Source of the DNA: Methylobacterium sp. WSM2598
GTDB lineage: Bacteria > Pseudomonadota > Alphaproteobacteria > Rhizobiales > Beijerinckiaceae
Length of the DNA stretch: 64,000 nt
Direction of reading: 5' to 3'
Assembly (NCBI RefSeq): GCF_000379105.1
Contig: NZ_KB900609.1
Location: 5,034,438-5,098,437 of the forward strand
In this document: positions 1-8,475 of the stretch, piece by piece
Layout of the letters: the number at the start of each line of letters is the position of its first letter
Position numbering within the stretch: the stretch's first letter is position 1
Notes under the pieces: model-generated
The model's database searches: none
What the model was told of the DNA's origin: nothing
What the model saw: the letters and a program-made list of their open reading frames with translations, nothing else
Position numbers and translations under genes: made by a program

Positions 1-122
1 GCCAGGGCCTTCTTCAGCTCGTCCAGCAGGCCGTCGGCTTCGAACGCCGTCTTGGGATCGGCGCCGGCCAGCAACTGGTCCAAGATCGCATCAGGGATGC
101 GGGGCGCTTTGCGTCGTGCCAT
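1..122 (-). CDS. IS256-type transposase, N-terminal part (runs off window)
   Basis: The first 40 residues of a transposase read leftwards from the ATG at 122 and continue beyond the window edge. The peptide starts MARRKAPRIPDAILDQLL and continues with a segment ending DELKKAL, which I recognise as the N-terminus of one IS256 (mutator) subgroup. A strong Shine-Dalgarno (GGAGG) lies 7-8 bases before the ATG. The element inserted into another IS256-type transposase gene, whose reading frame stops matching its family at base 179. The remainder of this transposase cannot be assessed here. Confidence 0.7.
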   Translation of the reverse strand, partial: MARRKAPRIPDAILDQLLAGADPKTAFEADGLLDELKKAL

Positions 123-178
123 CGGGAACCTCCTTCGGGTTCACTATGGCCGCCCCACACGAAATTCCTGACAGTCCC
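1..178 (-). mobile_element. End of an IS256-type insertion sequence nested in another
   Basis: Reading right to left, homology of the host transposase ends at base 179. The next bases are GGGACTGTCAGGAATTTCGT, which look like the terminal inverted repeat of an IS256-type element. A Shine-Dalgarno and the ATG of a second transposase follow at 122. The other end of the element and its target duplication lie outside the window, so the boundary at 178 is inferred from the homology break. Confidence 0.55.
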
Positions 179-1006
179 GGCGAAGGCGGTGGCGATGAAG
201 GCCGACACGACGCGCCGCCCGCTGCGGCCGGCGTGGGCCAGCACGGTCCTCATGAAGTGGACGCGGCACCTCTGCCAGGTGGCATTCATCACCTTGGCAA
301 CCGAGGCCTTGATGCCCTCGTGCGCGTCCGAGATCACAAGCCTCACGCCGCGCAGACCGCGCCGGGCGAGTTTCCGGAGGAAGTCGGTCCAGAAGGTCTC
401 GGCCTCGGAGGGGCCAACGTCCATGCCGAGCACTTCTCTGCGCCCGTCGCTGTTCACGCCCACCGCCACGATCACCGCCACCGAGACGATACGACCGTCC
501 TGGCGCACCTTCACGGAGGTCGCGTCGATCCAGAGATACGGCCACTCGCCTTCGATCGGCCGGTCAAGGAACGCGCCCACGCGCTCGTCGATCTCCTGGC
601 AGAGCCGCGAGACTTGGCTCTTGGACACGCCGGTGCCGCCCATGGCTTGAACGAGATCATCGACCGAGCGGGTCGAGATGCCCTGGATGTACGCCTCCTG
701 GATCACGGCGGTGAGTGCCTTCTCGGCCATGCGGCGCGGCTCCAGGAAGACGGGGAAGTAGCTACCCTTGCGCAGCTTGGGGATGCGCAGCTCGACCGTG
801 CCGGCTCGCGTCTGCCAGTCCCGGTCACGATAGCCGTTGCGCTGGACCAGCCGCTCGGCGCTCTTCTCGCCGTGGGCCGCCCCGGTCAGGCCGCCTACCT
901 CCAGCTCCATCAGCCGCTCGGCCGCAAAGCCGATCATCTCGCGCAGCAGGTCGGCGTCGGCGCTCTTCTCCAGCAGCCCGCGCAGGCTCATCATCTCGTC
1001 GGTCAT
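179..1006 (-). pseudogene. IS256-family transposase, truncated by insertion of a second IS
   Basis: This is the first 276 residues of a mutator-type DDE transposase (start MTDEMMSLRGLLEKSADADL). D161 (WIDAT) and D227 (VISDAHEG) fit the first two catalytic carboxylates of the family, and the CRVHFMRT block is also present. The C-terminal third, which carries the catalytic Glu, is missing because another insertion sequence begins at base 178. An open frame continues to base 14 only by reading through the intruding element out of frame. The protein should be inactive. Its outer left end may be near 1146-1170, where an inverted-repeat-like TGGTGGTGT stretch occurs. Confidence 0.8.
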
Positions 1007-1222
1007 CGGAGGTCTCTCGGGTTCGAGGTTGGTGCTCGCACCCCGACCCTACCCGGCAACCGCCGATGACCACCCCGCGAGAGATCCCGCCTGCTTCGGC
1101 GCTGTGGAGGGCGCGCAGGCGGGCTCTCTCGCTCCCGTCGAGCTACACCACCACCAGGGACACGACCCGCGTCCCCGATGCTGGCGCATAGCGCGGCACA
1201 GGACCATGATCATACCGGAGAT

Positions 1223-1915
1223 TTAAGCCGCCTTAAACAGTGAGGCGAATGCCGTCCTGATATCACTGAACTGAGTAGTAAGTAGGAACATCAGAACAAA
1301 GAACGCTACGTTGAACAAGCCGGGGTGGGTTGTCGATATAGCTTCAACACGTCTTGAAATCGTGTTGATGGGTAGAAGAAATCTTACAAACATAGCTGTC
1401 GAAATGCCTATGATGGCCCCAGCGATGATATCGGTTGCATAATGATAGCCAGCGTAAATCCGAGGCAAACACATGACGAAAATCGACCAAGCATAAAAGA
1501 AGCTTCCCAATGATCGAGAGGCGTACCAGATCGCGGTTGAGAGTGCAAATGCGTATGCCGAACTATCGCTCGGAAATGAACTCCAGTGCTCAAATATCTC
1601 TATTTTAGTTCCGATCGGAGCAATAAAATTAGAATCGCCTGAGTGAAGAGGCCGCAGCCGCATTGGAAGAAGATTCTGTGTCAGTCTAGAAGTCAATATA
1701 GCTGTGAAAACACTGATAACTGCTCCGATAGCAAAGATTTTGTACGACTTTCGATCGGACTTGCGATACCAGAAATAAACAATACACATAATGAAAGGAA
1801 GGCACTTTACTGAATCCAAGTCAAGGAATTTTATTACAAATCTATCCAACAATGCGTTATGTCCGGCAAATCTGCCCATCAAGTCGAGGAAATAATTATC
1901 GATGGTCGTAAGCAT
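1223..1915 (-). CDS. PAP2-family membrane phosphatase
   Basis: A 230-residue polytopic membrane protein with the layout of type-2 phosphatidic acid phosphatases, which hydrolyse lipid phosphates at the membrane. Motif 3 is clear (PRIYAGYHYATDIIAG, with the His and Asp of the SRxxxxxHxxxD motif). Motif 2 reads FPSDSSAYAF, so the His of the usual PSGH/PSDH is replaced by Ser. Motif 1 reads RLTQNLLPMRLRP without the leading Lys. About six hydrophobic segments are visible. The gene is clearly richer in A and T than its surroundings and lies beside IS elements, which suggests acquisition by transfer. The substrate cannot be predicted. Confidence 0.75.
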   Translation of the reverse strand: MLTTIDNYFLDLMGRFAGHNALLDRFVIKFLDLDSVKCLPFIMCIVYFWYRKSDRKSYKIFAIGAVISVFTAILTSRLTQNLLPMRLRPLHSGDSNFIAPIGTKIEIFEHWSSFPSDSSAYAFALSTAIWYASRSLGSFFYAWSIFVMCLPRIYAGYHYATDIIAGAIIGISTAMFVRFLLPINTISRRVEAISTTHPGLFNVAFFVLMFLLTTQFSDIRTAFASLFKAA

Positions 1916-2975
1916 CGCAGAGCTACCTCACGCTTCTCGTTGCGCTGCAGCAGAGTTTCATTTTCACCCAAAGATTTGCAGAAAAATAGCTTGCTGTCTA
2001 ATGCTGATGGCCTTGTTATCAACCGCGAGGCGCGCAGCCGGGCACCGCCGGCTGCGTAGAAGGGGGCCTGATCCGCCCTGCTTCGATCTCGCCAGTGGCG
2101 TGAGCAACATTCACGATGAGGACGAGACCGTCCTGGCGATCCTGGTCGTGGAGTAGCGGCTGATCGCACAGGATGTGGCGCTCGACCTCCCCGCGATCCT
2201 GCTGGTGCGGCTCGCGTAGGCCGGGACCGGCGGCAAGCCCCGCCAGATCTCGGGCGAGTATCGGGGCGCCATGCCGGCCGCCGACCCGATGGCCGGTCCC
2301 GGCGCCTTGTCTCCGCGTGGAGCCGTGGCCTCGCCTCCCTCTCGCCCGGCCAGCCGCCGTGCCCCGGCTTGTAGTCTGCTTTGAAACTCAGAAAACGCGG
2401 AGCTTCTTCGCATTTGAGGTGCGAGCGTTGGAGCGAGGGCCACCATTCGGCATCGAACTCGCGATGCACTCCTTGAATGTTGCCTTGCTGACTGGAGACA
2501 TCTTGAATATTAGATTTCCGCTAGAGTCTCTTGGTATATTCAAGCGGTCCACGCAATCCTGACAAAATGGGCCACATGGCTTCTCTTGCGCATATCAATT
2601 AACAGAGCTTGTGCAGAGCAATCCGGCCACGAACCAAGCAATTCTGGACATGCGCTTTTTCTTTTTTCTTCCTAATCTGCCATAATGTCTCGCCTCTCCG
2701 TGCATTGCAACATCATTCGGCTGGCTCCCTCAGTTGAAATTCACGGAAAGAAGCGATCGGAGCGCTATGCGGGGTGACCGGTGCGGCGTGATGATGCCCT
2801 GCTCCTACCCCGTGTTCGAGCTGGCAGAGGCGTACCTGAAGACACACCTCTGGACCTGGCGGAAGGCCAAGCCCGGGCGCTGCCGCGGCGTGACCGTCTG
2901 GGAGTTCGGGAAGGCGGCCTAGCGGGATCACGAACTCCGCCGTAGCCTGCGCCGATCAGGGCGCCGATCTCACCG
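1916..2975. other. Low-coding region with decayed fragments
   Basis: No intact gene is convincing. At about 2129-2205 the plus strand reads VLAILVVE, a TAG stop, then RLIAQDVALDL. That resembles the start of a response-regulator receiver domain with its acidic pair lost, so it may be a relic. A 62-codon open frame at 2734-2922 has no recognised relatives. The stretch 2651-2680 is T-rich without a clear hairpin. The patch is consistent with a degraded island next to the IS256 copies. Confidence 0.35.
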
Positions 2976-3290
2976 ATGCCGATCCGACCCGAGCACCGCG
3001 GCTTCGACCCGATCGACTGGCCCCGGCTCTCCGACGTGATCCGCTTCCGGCGCGCCGGCGGGCGCTGCGAGGGCTGCGGGCGGCCTCACCTGCAACGGGT
3101 CGCCTTCAGGGCGGGCGCTGGTTCGACGCCGCGACCGAGACGTGGCGCGACGGGCGCGGCCGGGTCCTGCGCAGCCGCATGCTCCCGGAGGACCTGCTCC
3201 ATACGGTGCGCTTTGCCCGCACGGTTCTCGCGACGGCGCACCTCAACCGCGACGCTACGAATGATGCCGGCGCGCCTTCGATCTCATCCG
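2976..3290 (+). pseudogene. Remnant of a small zinc-ribbon/HNH-like protein
   Basis: The plus strand starts MPIRPEHRGFDPIDWPRLSD and includes CEGCGRPH (C31, C34), the first half of a zinc-binding HNH-type module that I know from phage-like and Methylobacterium proteins. Near 3105-3115 the homology moves to another frame, which continues GRWFDAATETWRDGRGR and then LATAHLNRDATN. This resembles the ATAHLDHDPTN block of such proteins. The second CxxC half is not found downstream. A frameshift plus loss of the C-terminus makes a functional product unlikely. Confidence 0.5.
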
Positions 3291-3864
3291 TTCCTACGAG
3301 TCATGCTGCGCCGAGGTGCGGGTGGGGAGGAGAACGCGTCGACACGAACGCCCGGCGGAACGAGCCGGTGCCCTGGCGGCAGGGAACGAGGCCGGCATCC
3401 AAGGCGACGCCGGATGGCGCTCAGATTCTTTCGATATCAAAGATTAAGCTCAGGATCACGCCTCTGCGGCGGCGCCCCGGAATCCCGCGCGACGACCCGC
3501 GGGCCGCGCCCCGAAGCCGGGCCGCAGGCGCGGCGGTGCGCGCCTTCGCGGGCAGCCATCCCGGTCGGGTCAACCGTGAGCAGCATCGGGAGGACCGGGC
3601 GCCGTCCCCGGTCGAACGCGGCCCGTCGCGCCTCGGCCCTCGCGGGATCGGCCACGCGCCGCCGGGTGACGGCGATGCAAGCAGATGCGGCGCATGTGGC
3701 GGCATGAAGCTCTGTATAGATACGTAAAACATGAGCAAGGTTCGGATGGGGGTCTAGGTATGATGGCCTATATCCACGCTGGTGGCATGTTTGCGCGTGA
3801 ACGATTGTTCCTTGCGCGCTAGATCGGGCGCACGGAAAAGGCGCCGAGCTTCGCCTTCGACGAG
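3291..3864. other. Intergenic stretch without a supported gene
   Basis: Several overlapping open frames are present on both strands, but none has a recognisable motif or ribosome-binding site. The sequence between 3700 and 3860 is less GC-rich and may contain the promoter of the next gene. No terminator or repeat was identified. Confidence 0.4.
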
Positions 3865-4116
3865 GTGAGGATCGTGCAGGACGCCGCGTATTTTCGCGAG
3901 AAGGCCGAGCAGTGCCGTCGGCTCGCGAAGCACTTGTACAACCAGAACGATCCTGCGGTGGCGGCCTTGACCGCCATGGCGGCCGAGTTCGACGCGGATG
4001 CCGCCGCGATCGAGGCGCGCGCCGCGGCGGCGCACGTCATCGGCTTCGGCGACGACGTTCCGCACGACCGCGCGCAGGCCGATGAGCCGCCTCGCCCGGG
4101 CGGCACCGATGTCTGA
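3865..4116 (+). CDS. Small conserved hypothetical protein
   Basis: An 83-residue soluble protein whose core, AAYFREKAEQCRRLAKHL followed by an acidic helix (MAAEFDADAAAIEARA), is of a type common in Methylobacterium and Bradyrhizobium (YFREKAEQCRRLA). It is predicted to be almost wholly alpha-helical. No enzymatic motif is visible. The start at 3865 is GTG; a second GTG at 3874 would remove three residues. It stands alone on this strand and its function is unknown. Confidence 0.6.
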   Translation: MRIVQDAAYFREKAEQCRRLAKHLYNQNDPAVAALTAMAAEFDADAAAIEARAAAAHVIGFGDDVPHDRAQADEPPRPGGTDV

Positions 4117-4747
4117 CCGAGGGCGGGGGGATCCGGTCCTGGATCGCGCCGCCCGCGCCCTCGATGCAGCGCGTGCGGCCCCCGGCGCGCGGCGCCTTCG
4201 CCGCCGCGCCGGGCATGACCGCCGAGATCCTCCGCACCGTCACGCCGCTGCGGAGCATCCGAGCTGGGCCCGAGCCGGTCGGCCCAGCGTCCGCGAGGCC
4301 CCGGATGGGGAGAAGGCGCGGCCGCCTGCGGCCGCGCTGGGCGAGGCAGGCGCGGTCAAGGCCCGGAGAGGCGACGACCCGGCGATTCTGCGAACGGGGT
4401 GAGGCCGGGCCGCCGCAGCCCTCGCCGCGGCGTATTCTCACCAACAGTGACAGCTTAAGGTGCGGGCAGGGCGACGATGACGCGGTCCGGCCCCCCGCGC
4501 GAGCGGCCCGGCCGCGCGTCCCGGAGCGCTCGGACGATCGCTGGTCCGGTGCGCAGCTCAGCGGTTGCGCAGGTGGTCCCAGAGCAGCAGGGCGGGGGCG
4601 GACGCATGATGGCGTAGAAGATCCAGTCGAACATTCGAGGCATGGCCAAGTCCGTCGATTCGGGGCTTGCCACCCAAGGATTTCCGGACCTCGATGGTCC
4701 CGGCCCGCGGGATGGCCCAGGCCGCTCGCGCGGCCCGCCCCCATCGC
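4117..4747. other. Intergenic stretch without a supported gene
   Basis: A 97-codon open frame begins at 4109, overlapping the end of the previous gene, but its Arg/Ala/Pro-rich product looks like high-GC noise. On the minus strand around 4590-4650 there is a short MPRMFDWIFYAIM peptide followed, one frame over, by LLLWDHLRNR and a stop. It may be a relic that I cannot identify. Nothing else is supported. Confidence 0.35.
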
Positions 4748-6796
4748 TCACTCCGGGATGCGCACCTGCCCGGCCGCGAAGGTGATCAGCGCGTCCGGCG
4801 CGGGCGCGGCGGATATCGGCGGCACCTGCGCCGCCGTGATCGGCGGGGCGCCCGGCCCGCGCGGGGTCGTCCGCACCACCTGGCTCGGAGGCAGCGGCTG
4901 CTGCCGCGTCAGGTGCGCGTACATCAGGTCCATCGCCTGGATGAAGTAGCGGTGCAGCGGTACGAATTGCTCGTTGTAGCCGGGAAACTGGTTGAAGGAA
5001 TCGAGGTGGTGGGCGTGCGTCACCTCGTAGTAGCGCAGCCGGCTCGCCGCGCCCTCCAGGACGGAGTTCAGGCCGAAATACGCGCGCGAGGCGTGGTTGG
5101 GCGGCAGGATGCCGTCGTTGCGGCCGGTGACGAACACCGCCGGCACGCCGTGCAGCCGCCCCTCCGCCAGGATCTCGCGCACGCCCGCCGCCACGCGCTC
5201 GGCCTCCGCCCGGCGCGGGCCGGCGAGCTGCCCCCCGGTGACCGGGTCGCGACCGGTCGCGAGCGCCCGCAGGCAGAGCGCGCCCTCCAGGTTCTGGCCC
5301 GGCGTCGAGCCGCGATCCTCCCGCGGCCCGCCCTCGGCCGCCTCGTTGATCAGGACGATGCCGGCGGTCGGCGGGATGCCGTTGCTGGTCCCGAAGATCT
5401 GGGCCTCGCCCGCCCCCGCGAGCGGGACCGGCGGGCCGCCGGGCGCCGCGGCGGCCAGGCTGTAGCGGCAGAGCGCGTCGCGCACGCTGAAGCGCCCGTA
5501 GGCGTTGGCGTAGGTGACCGAGATCGATTGCGGGACGTTGCCGTACCAGTAGCCCGGCTGGACGAGGTTCTGCTCGGGCAGGATGCCGGCGGCGTTGATC
5601 GCGGCCTGCGCCTCGCGCGCCTGCGCGGCGAGCGTGTCGGCGCCGATCAGCCCCCGCGCGCGCAACTCGGCGCAGCGGCCGTCGCCCTTGGGGACCAGGG
5701 CGATCAGGCCGGCCGCGGCGTTCTCCGGGGCGGCGTTGGCGCAGCCCTGGAAGACGTTGACCAGGGTGATCGTGTCGATCAGCGGCCGGCTGTGCGCGAA
5801 GAGCGGCGCCGCGCCGGCCTGGACGATCGAGAAGGCCGGCGAGTAGCGCGGCGTCACGTTCGGCTCGCCGACCGCGAGACCGTCGATCAGGTGATCGTCG
5901 TCCTGCTCGACCGCGCGCACCGAGGCGCCCCCGCCATTCGACACGCTCGACGCGATCACGATCGTGTTGTGCTTGCCGATCCGCGGCCCGGTGCGGAATG
6001 TCTCGTTGAGCACCTCGAAGGCGAACGCGATCGCGCGCAGCACGTTGCGGCCCCAATCCGCCTCGGGATTGGCTTGCGAATGCGCGTGCTTGAACGCGAA
6101 GCGGTGCGGGTTCGCCGCCACGTAGGCGCTGCGCTGGACCTCCGGGATCGGCGCCACGAAATTGGCGGCCTCGCCCGCCGCGGAGGCCGGGGCGCGCTCG
6201 CCGCGCAGCAGGTTGACCGTGTCGGCCTGGAGGTCGTGGGCGCCGGTGCCGGTGCCCTTGTCGGTGTAGGCCACCGCGCAGCCGTGCTTGAGTCCCCACT
6301 CGCCGGCCGTGGCGATCGCCCCGTAGACGCCGCGGGAGCCGGAGGAGGGCGCGGCGACGATGCAGCCCCGCCTCGGATCGTAGCTGTCGGGCACCTGCAC
6401 CAGCATCGTCACCCGGCTGCGCCGGTCCCCGGCCCGCTCGTAGGCGATGAACTCGTCGCCCGCGATCTTGCCCTCCGATGCCGTGACGGTGCCGTCCGCC
6501 GCGACGTTGGGGCCGTAGAGCGTGCCGTAGCCGCCCCCCGGCGTCGGGTCGATCAGGGCGCGGTAATTGCTGTAGATGGCGAGCCGCCGCAGCTCCTCGG
6601 CGGTCGGGCGCAGCGGATCGGCCGGCTGCGGCGCCGGCCCGGCGAGACCGGACTTGCCGAGGCCGGCGGTCAGGAGGTCGTTGCTGGTCCCGTCATAGTG
6701 CGTCCTGAGGATGCCGCTCTCGGCCCGCGCGCCCACCGTCCAGGCGCACAGGATCGCCGTCGCCGCGCCCGCGGCGGCCCTGCCTCGCATCGTCAT
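4748..6796 (-). CDS. D-(-)-3-hydroxybutyrate oligomer hydrolase
   Basis: About 682 residues, the usual size for the 3HB-oligomer hydrolase family, which cleaves water-soluble 3-hydroxybutyrate oligomers released from polyhydroxybutyrate. A signal peptide is visible (AAAGAATAILCAWTVGARA). The mature part has the family hallmarks APSSGSRGVYGAIATAGEW and SSVSNGGGASVRA, the latter containing the expected nucleophile Ser, and a late THAHHLDSFNQ block likely to hold the active-site His. Two ATGs are possible. The GGAGGAG Shine-Dalgarno is 8 bases from the inner one (6790) but only 2 from the outer (6796), so 6790 is the likelier start. The signal peptide implies export. A PHA-granule-related gene sits at 41.6 kb. 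Confidence 0.9.
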   Translation of the reverse strand: MTMRGRAAAGAATAILCAWTVGARAESGILRTHYDGTSNDLLTAGLGKSGLAGPAPQPADPLRPTAEELRRLAIYSNYRALIDPTPGGGYGTLYGPNVAADGTVTASEGKIAGDEFIAYERAGDRRSRVTMLVQVPDSYDPRRGCIVAAPSSGSRGVYGAIATAGEWGLKHGCAVAYTDKGTGTGAHDLQADTVNLLRGERAPASAAGEAANFVAPIPEVQRSAYVAANPHRFAFKHAHSQANPEADWGRNVLRAIAFAFEVLNETFRTGPRIGKHNTIVIASSVSNGGGASVRAVEQDDDHLIDGLAVGEPNVTPRYSPAFSIVQAGAAPLFAHSRPLIDTITLVNVFQGCANAAPENAAAGLIALVPKGDGRCAELRARGLIGADTLAAQAREAQAAINAAGILPEQNLVQPGYWYGNVPQSISVTYANAYGRFSVRDALCRYSLAAAAPGGPPVPLAGAGEAQIFGTSNGIPPTAGIVLINEAAEGGPREDRGSTPGQNLEGALCLRALATGRDPVTGGQLAGPRRAEAERVAAGVREILAEGRLHGVPAVFVTGRNDGILPPNHASRAYFGLNSVLEGAASRLRYYEVTHAHHLDSFNQFPGYNEQFVPLHRYFIQAMDLMYAHLTRQQPLPPSQVVRTTPRGPGAPPITAAQVPPISAAPAPDALITFAAGQVRIPE

Positions 6797-7166
6797 GTCT
6801 CCTCCCACCGGTCCTTCGCGGGACCGTCCCTTCTTGGCGCCGCGTCGCGGGGCACGGTCGACGTGCCGCCCGCGACCGGGATCCCGGGACCGCGCCGTCC
6901 GGCGGACGCGCCGTCCTCGCCCGGATCCGGCTTGGCCGGGGGGAGAATGCCCCCGCGGCCCCGCCTTGTCCACGCGCCGCCCCCGCCACGGCAGGGCGCG
7001 CCTCCCGCGCGGCAGGTCCGGCGCCGGCCGGTTCACCGGGGGCGGCGCCGGGTGAGGGCCCGCCGCGGCGCCCTTGATCCAGCGCAAGGATCGGGAGGGA
7101 GCCGACAGGTCTGATCGGGCCTCCCGCCGCGCCGCTCGGCGGCGCGGGCGATCCCGGAGCGCGGTC
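6797..7166. other. Upstream region of the 3HB-oligomer hydrolase
   Basis: About 370 very GC-rich bases between the hydrolase start and the next possible gene. The stretch presumably holds the hydrolase promoter, but I see no clear -35/-10 pair, operator or hairpin. Confidence 0.3.
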
Positions 7167-7439
7167 ATGATCGGCACAACAGCACGCGTCGCCGTCGCGA
7201 TGATGAGCCTGGTCGGAGTCGCGGGCGCTTCCCCCGGCGGCGAGGGCGGTCCCGCCTCCCCGCGCACCGCGCCGCGGCGCGAGGGGCTGGTCGCGCAGGT
7301 CCCGTCGCCCGAACACCGCCCCCGCGGCGCGCGCACCCGCGTCGGCGGCGACGACCCGCCCGGCAGCGCGGCCCCCGCGCGCCCGCGCGGGTCCGGCCCG
7401 ATCCGGCGCGGCGCCGCGAAGGGGCCCGGGGCGGCGTGA
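7167..7439 (+). CDS. Possible small secreted protein
   Basis: A 90-residue open frame starting MIGTTARVAVAMMSLVGVAGA, which fits a signal peptide. The rest is rich in Pro, Gly and Arg with no recognised domain. There is no clear Shine-Dalgarno, and low-complexity composition in GC-rich DNA makes a chance frame possible. It lies divergent to the hydrolase gene. Confidence 0.35.
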   Translation: MIGTTARVAVAMMSLVGVAGASPGGEGGPASPRTAPRREGLVAQVPSPEHRPRGARTRVGGDDPPGSAAPARPRGSGPIRRGAAKGPGAA

Positions 7440-7493
7440 GGCCGACGGCGCCGGGCGGCGCCTCATCCCCCATCCGCGTGATCCCTTCGGGTT

Positions 7494-7570
7494 GGCGGAT
7501 TGAGGCGTCGCTCACGCGCCGCGCGGGCGCGTGATCCGGGAGCCGCAGTGATCAACCGCATCCCGGATCA
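7494..7570. repeat. Degenerate copy of the TGATCCGGGATCC palindromic repeat
   Basis: Positions 7532-7570 form the imperfect palindrome TGATCCGGGA...TCCCGGATCA that closes the dispersed composite repeat seen at 9187, 27373, 37172, 46344, 48709 and 53283. The adjoining 7494-7530 holds a worn version of the second module (GGCGTCGCTCACGCGCCGCGC). On the minus strand the first three bases of the palindrome (7570-7568) are the TGA stop codon of the merR-type gene. Confidence 0.7.
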
Positions 7571-7993
7571 GCCGGCCCCCGGCTCCCGCATCAGCGCGTC
7601 CAGGATCGGGCACTCGGCGCTGTCGCCGCCCGGGCAGGTCCCGAGCATGCCGCTCAGCGCCTGCTCCAGGCGCGCGAGGTCGGCGCGCTTCGCCTGGATT
7701 TCCACGAGGTGGTGGCGGACGATCTCCTGGACCTCGCCGCAGGTCACCGCCTGACGGTCCACCAGGCCGAGCATCGCGCCGATGCTGTCCAGCCGGAAGC
7801 CGAGGTCGCGGCAGCGGCGCACGAAGATCAGGCGCCGCACCGCCTCGCCGCCGTAGCGCCGGTGGCCCGCCGCCGACCGGGCGGGCGGCGGCACCAGGCC
7901 GATCCGCTCGTAGTAGCGGATCGTTTCGAGATGAACGCCCGTGCGCGTCGCCAGCGCCCCAATGGTGAGCCCCTCCGTCGCCCGATCTCGCAT
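7568..7993 (-). CDS. MerR-family metal-responsive regulator
   Basis: A 141-residue DNA-binding regulator. The N-terminal MerR helix-turn-helix is clear (TIGALATRTGVHLETIRYYERIG split by a wing, then AAGHRRYG). It is followed by the dimerisation helix and a C-terminal metal loop. Three cysteines match the Hg(II)-type MerR pattern: VTCGEV before the long helix, then GTCPGGDSAECPI. This points to Hg(II), or possibly another soft or zinc-like metal ion. A dyad operator lies 14 bases upstream, so autoregulation is likely. No mercury transport or reductase gene is adjacent, so the regulated partner is missing or elsewhere. The stop codon is donated by a palindromic repeat. Confidence 0.85.
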   Translation of the reverse strand: MRDRATEGLTIGALATRTGVHLETIRYYERIGLVPPPARSAAGHRRYGGEAVRRLIFVRRCRDLGFRLDSIGAMLGLVDRQAVTCGEVQEIVRHHLVEIQAKRADLARLEQALSGMLGTCPGGDSAECPILDALMREPGAG

Positions 7994-8006
7994 CCTCGGC
8001 AGACTC

Positions 8007-8021
8007 CCGTAACAGCTACGG
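8007..8021. promoter_or_regulatory. MerR-type operator dyad
   Basis: The sequence CCGTA-ACAGC-TACGG is a perfect 5-bp inverted repeat with a 5-bp spacer, preceded by GACT. It resembles mer operators (ACTCCGTAC....GTACGG). It lies 14 bp before the start codon of the MerR-type gene, where the family's self-regulated, over-spaced promoters usually sit. Direct binding is inferred. Confidence 0.6.
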
Positions 8022-8204
8022 ATCCGAGATTGCCGCAGGAGCGACGCCGGGGCGAGGGGCCGGCGCGGCGCGCGGGGACCCGCCGGAGCGGCGCGGCGTC
8101 GCGCCTCATCGGTCCGGATCGCGCGCGCGTGCCGCCTCCCGCGCGCCGTCGACCCGGATAGGGTCCGAGGTGCGCGGCGAAACCCGTCCGCGTCGCGTTC
8201 CCGG

Positions 8205-8232
8205 CCGCATAATACTGTACGTTAGTATGCGG
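8205..8232. promoter_or_regulatory. 28-bp near-palindrome, likely repressor operator
   Basis: Bases 8205-8232 form an imperfect palindrome with outer arms CCGCATA/TATGCGG and 11 of 14 positions pairing around a GTAC-like centre (ATACTGTACGTTAG). Size and symmetry fit a TetR/AcrR-type operator. No tetR gene or efflux operon flanks it; the nearest plus-strand gene, the sigma factor, starts 243 bp away. The binding protein is unknown. Confidence 0.45.
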
Positions 8233-8475
8233 GGGCCCGCCAGGTCCAGCCGGGACGGATGATGACCTGAAGCAGAGTCTCGAACGACCTGCCCGGGCGG
8301 GCGCGAAAATCAGCCGGTCCTCGCTGTCAAGGCGAAGCTATCACACTGCAGAAACCAAAATCCTATCGTTGCCTAGCCTTGTTATACAGGAAGCGTTCAG
8401 GGTCTCTTTGGCAAGAGCCGGGCCATCGTAGCCCGGAGATCTGCATCTGCTCGCGACGCGGGCGTAAGAGGCACC

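Noticed and set aside
4109..4402. 97-codon plus-strand frame overlapping the end of the small helical protein gene
   Set aside because: Arg/Ala/Pro-rich composition, no Shine-Dalgarno, no recognisable core; more likely chance.
8386..8475. GGAAGCGTTC upstream of the sigma gene, considered as an EcfG promoter
   Set aside because: The GGAAG and CGTT parts are adjacent instead of 16-17 bases apart, so the required spacing is missing.
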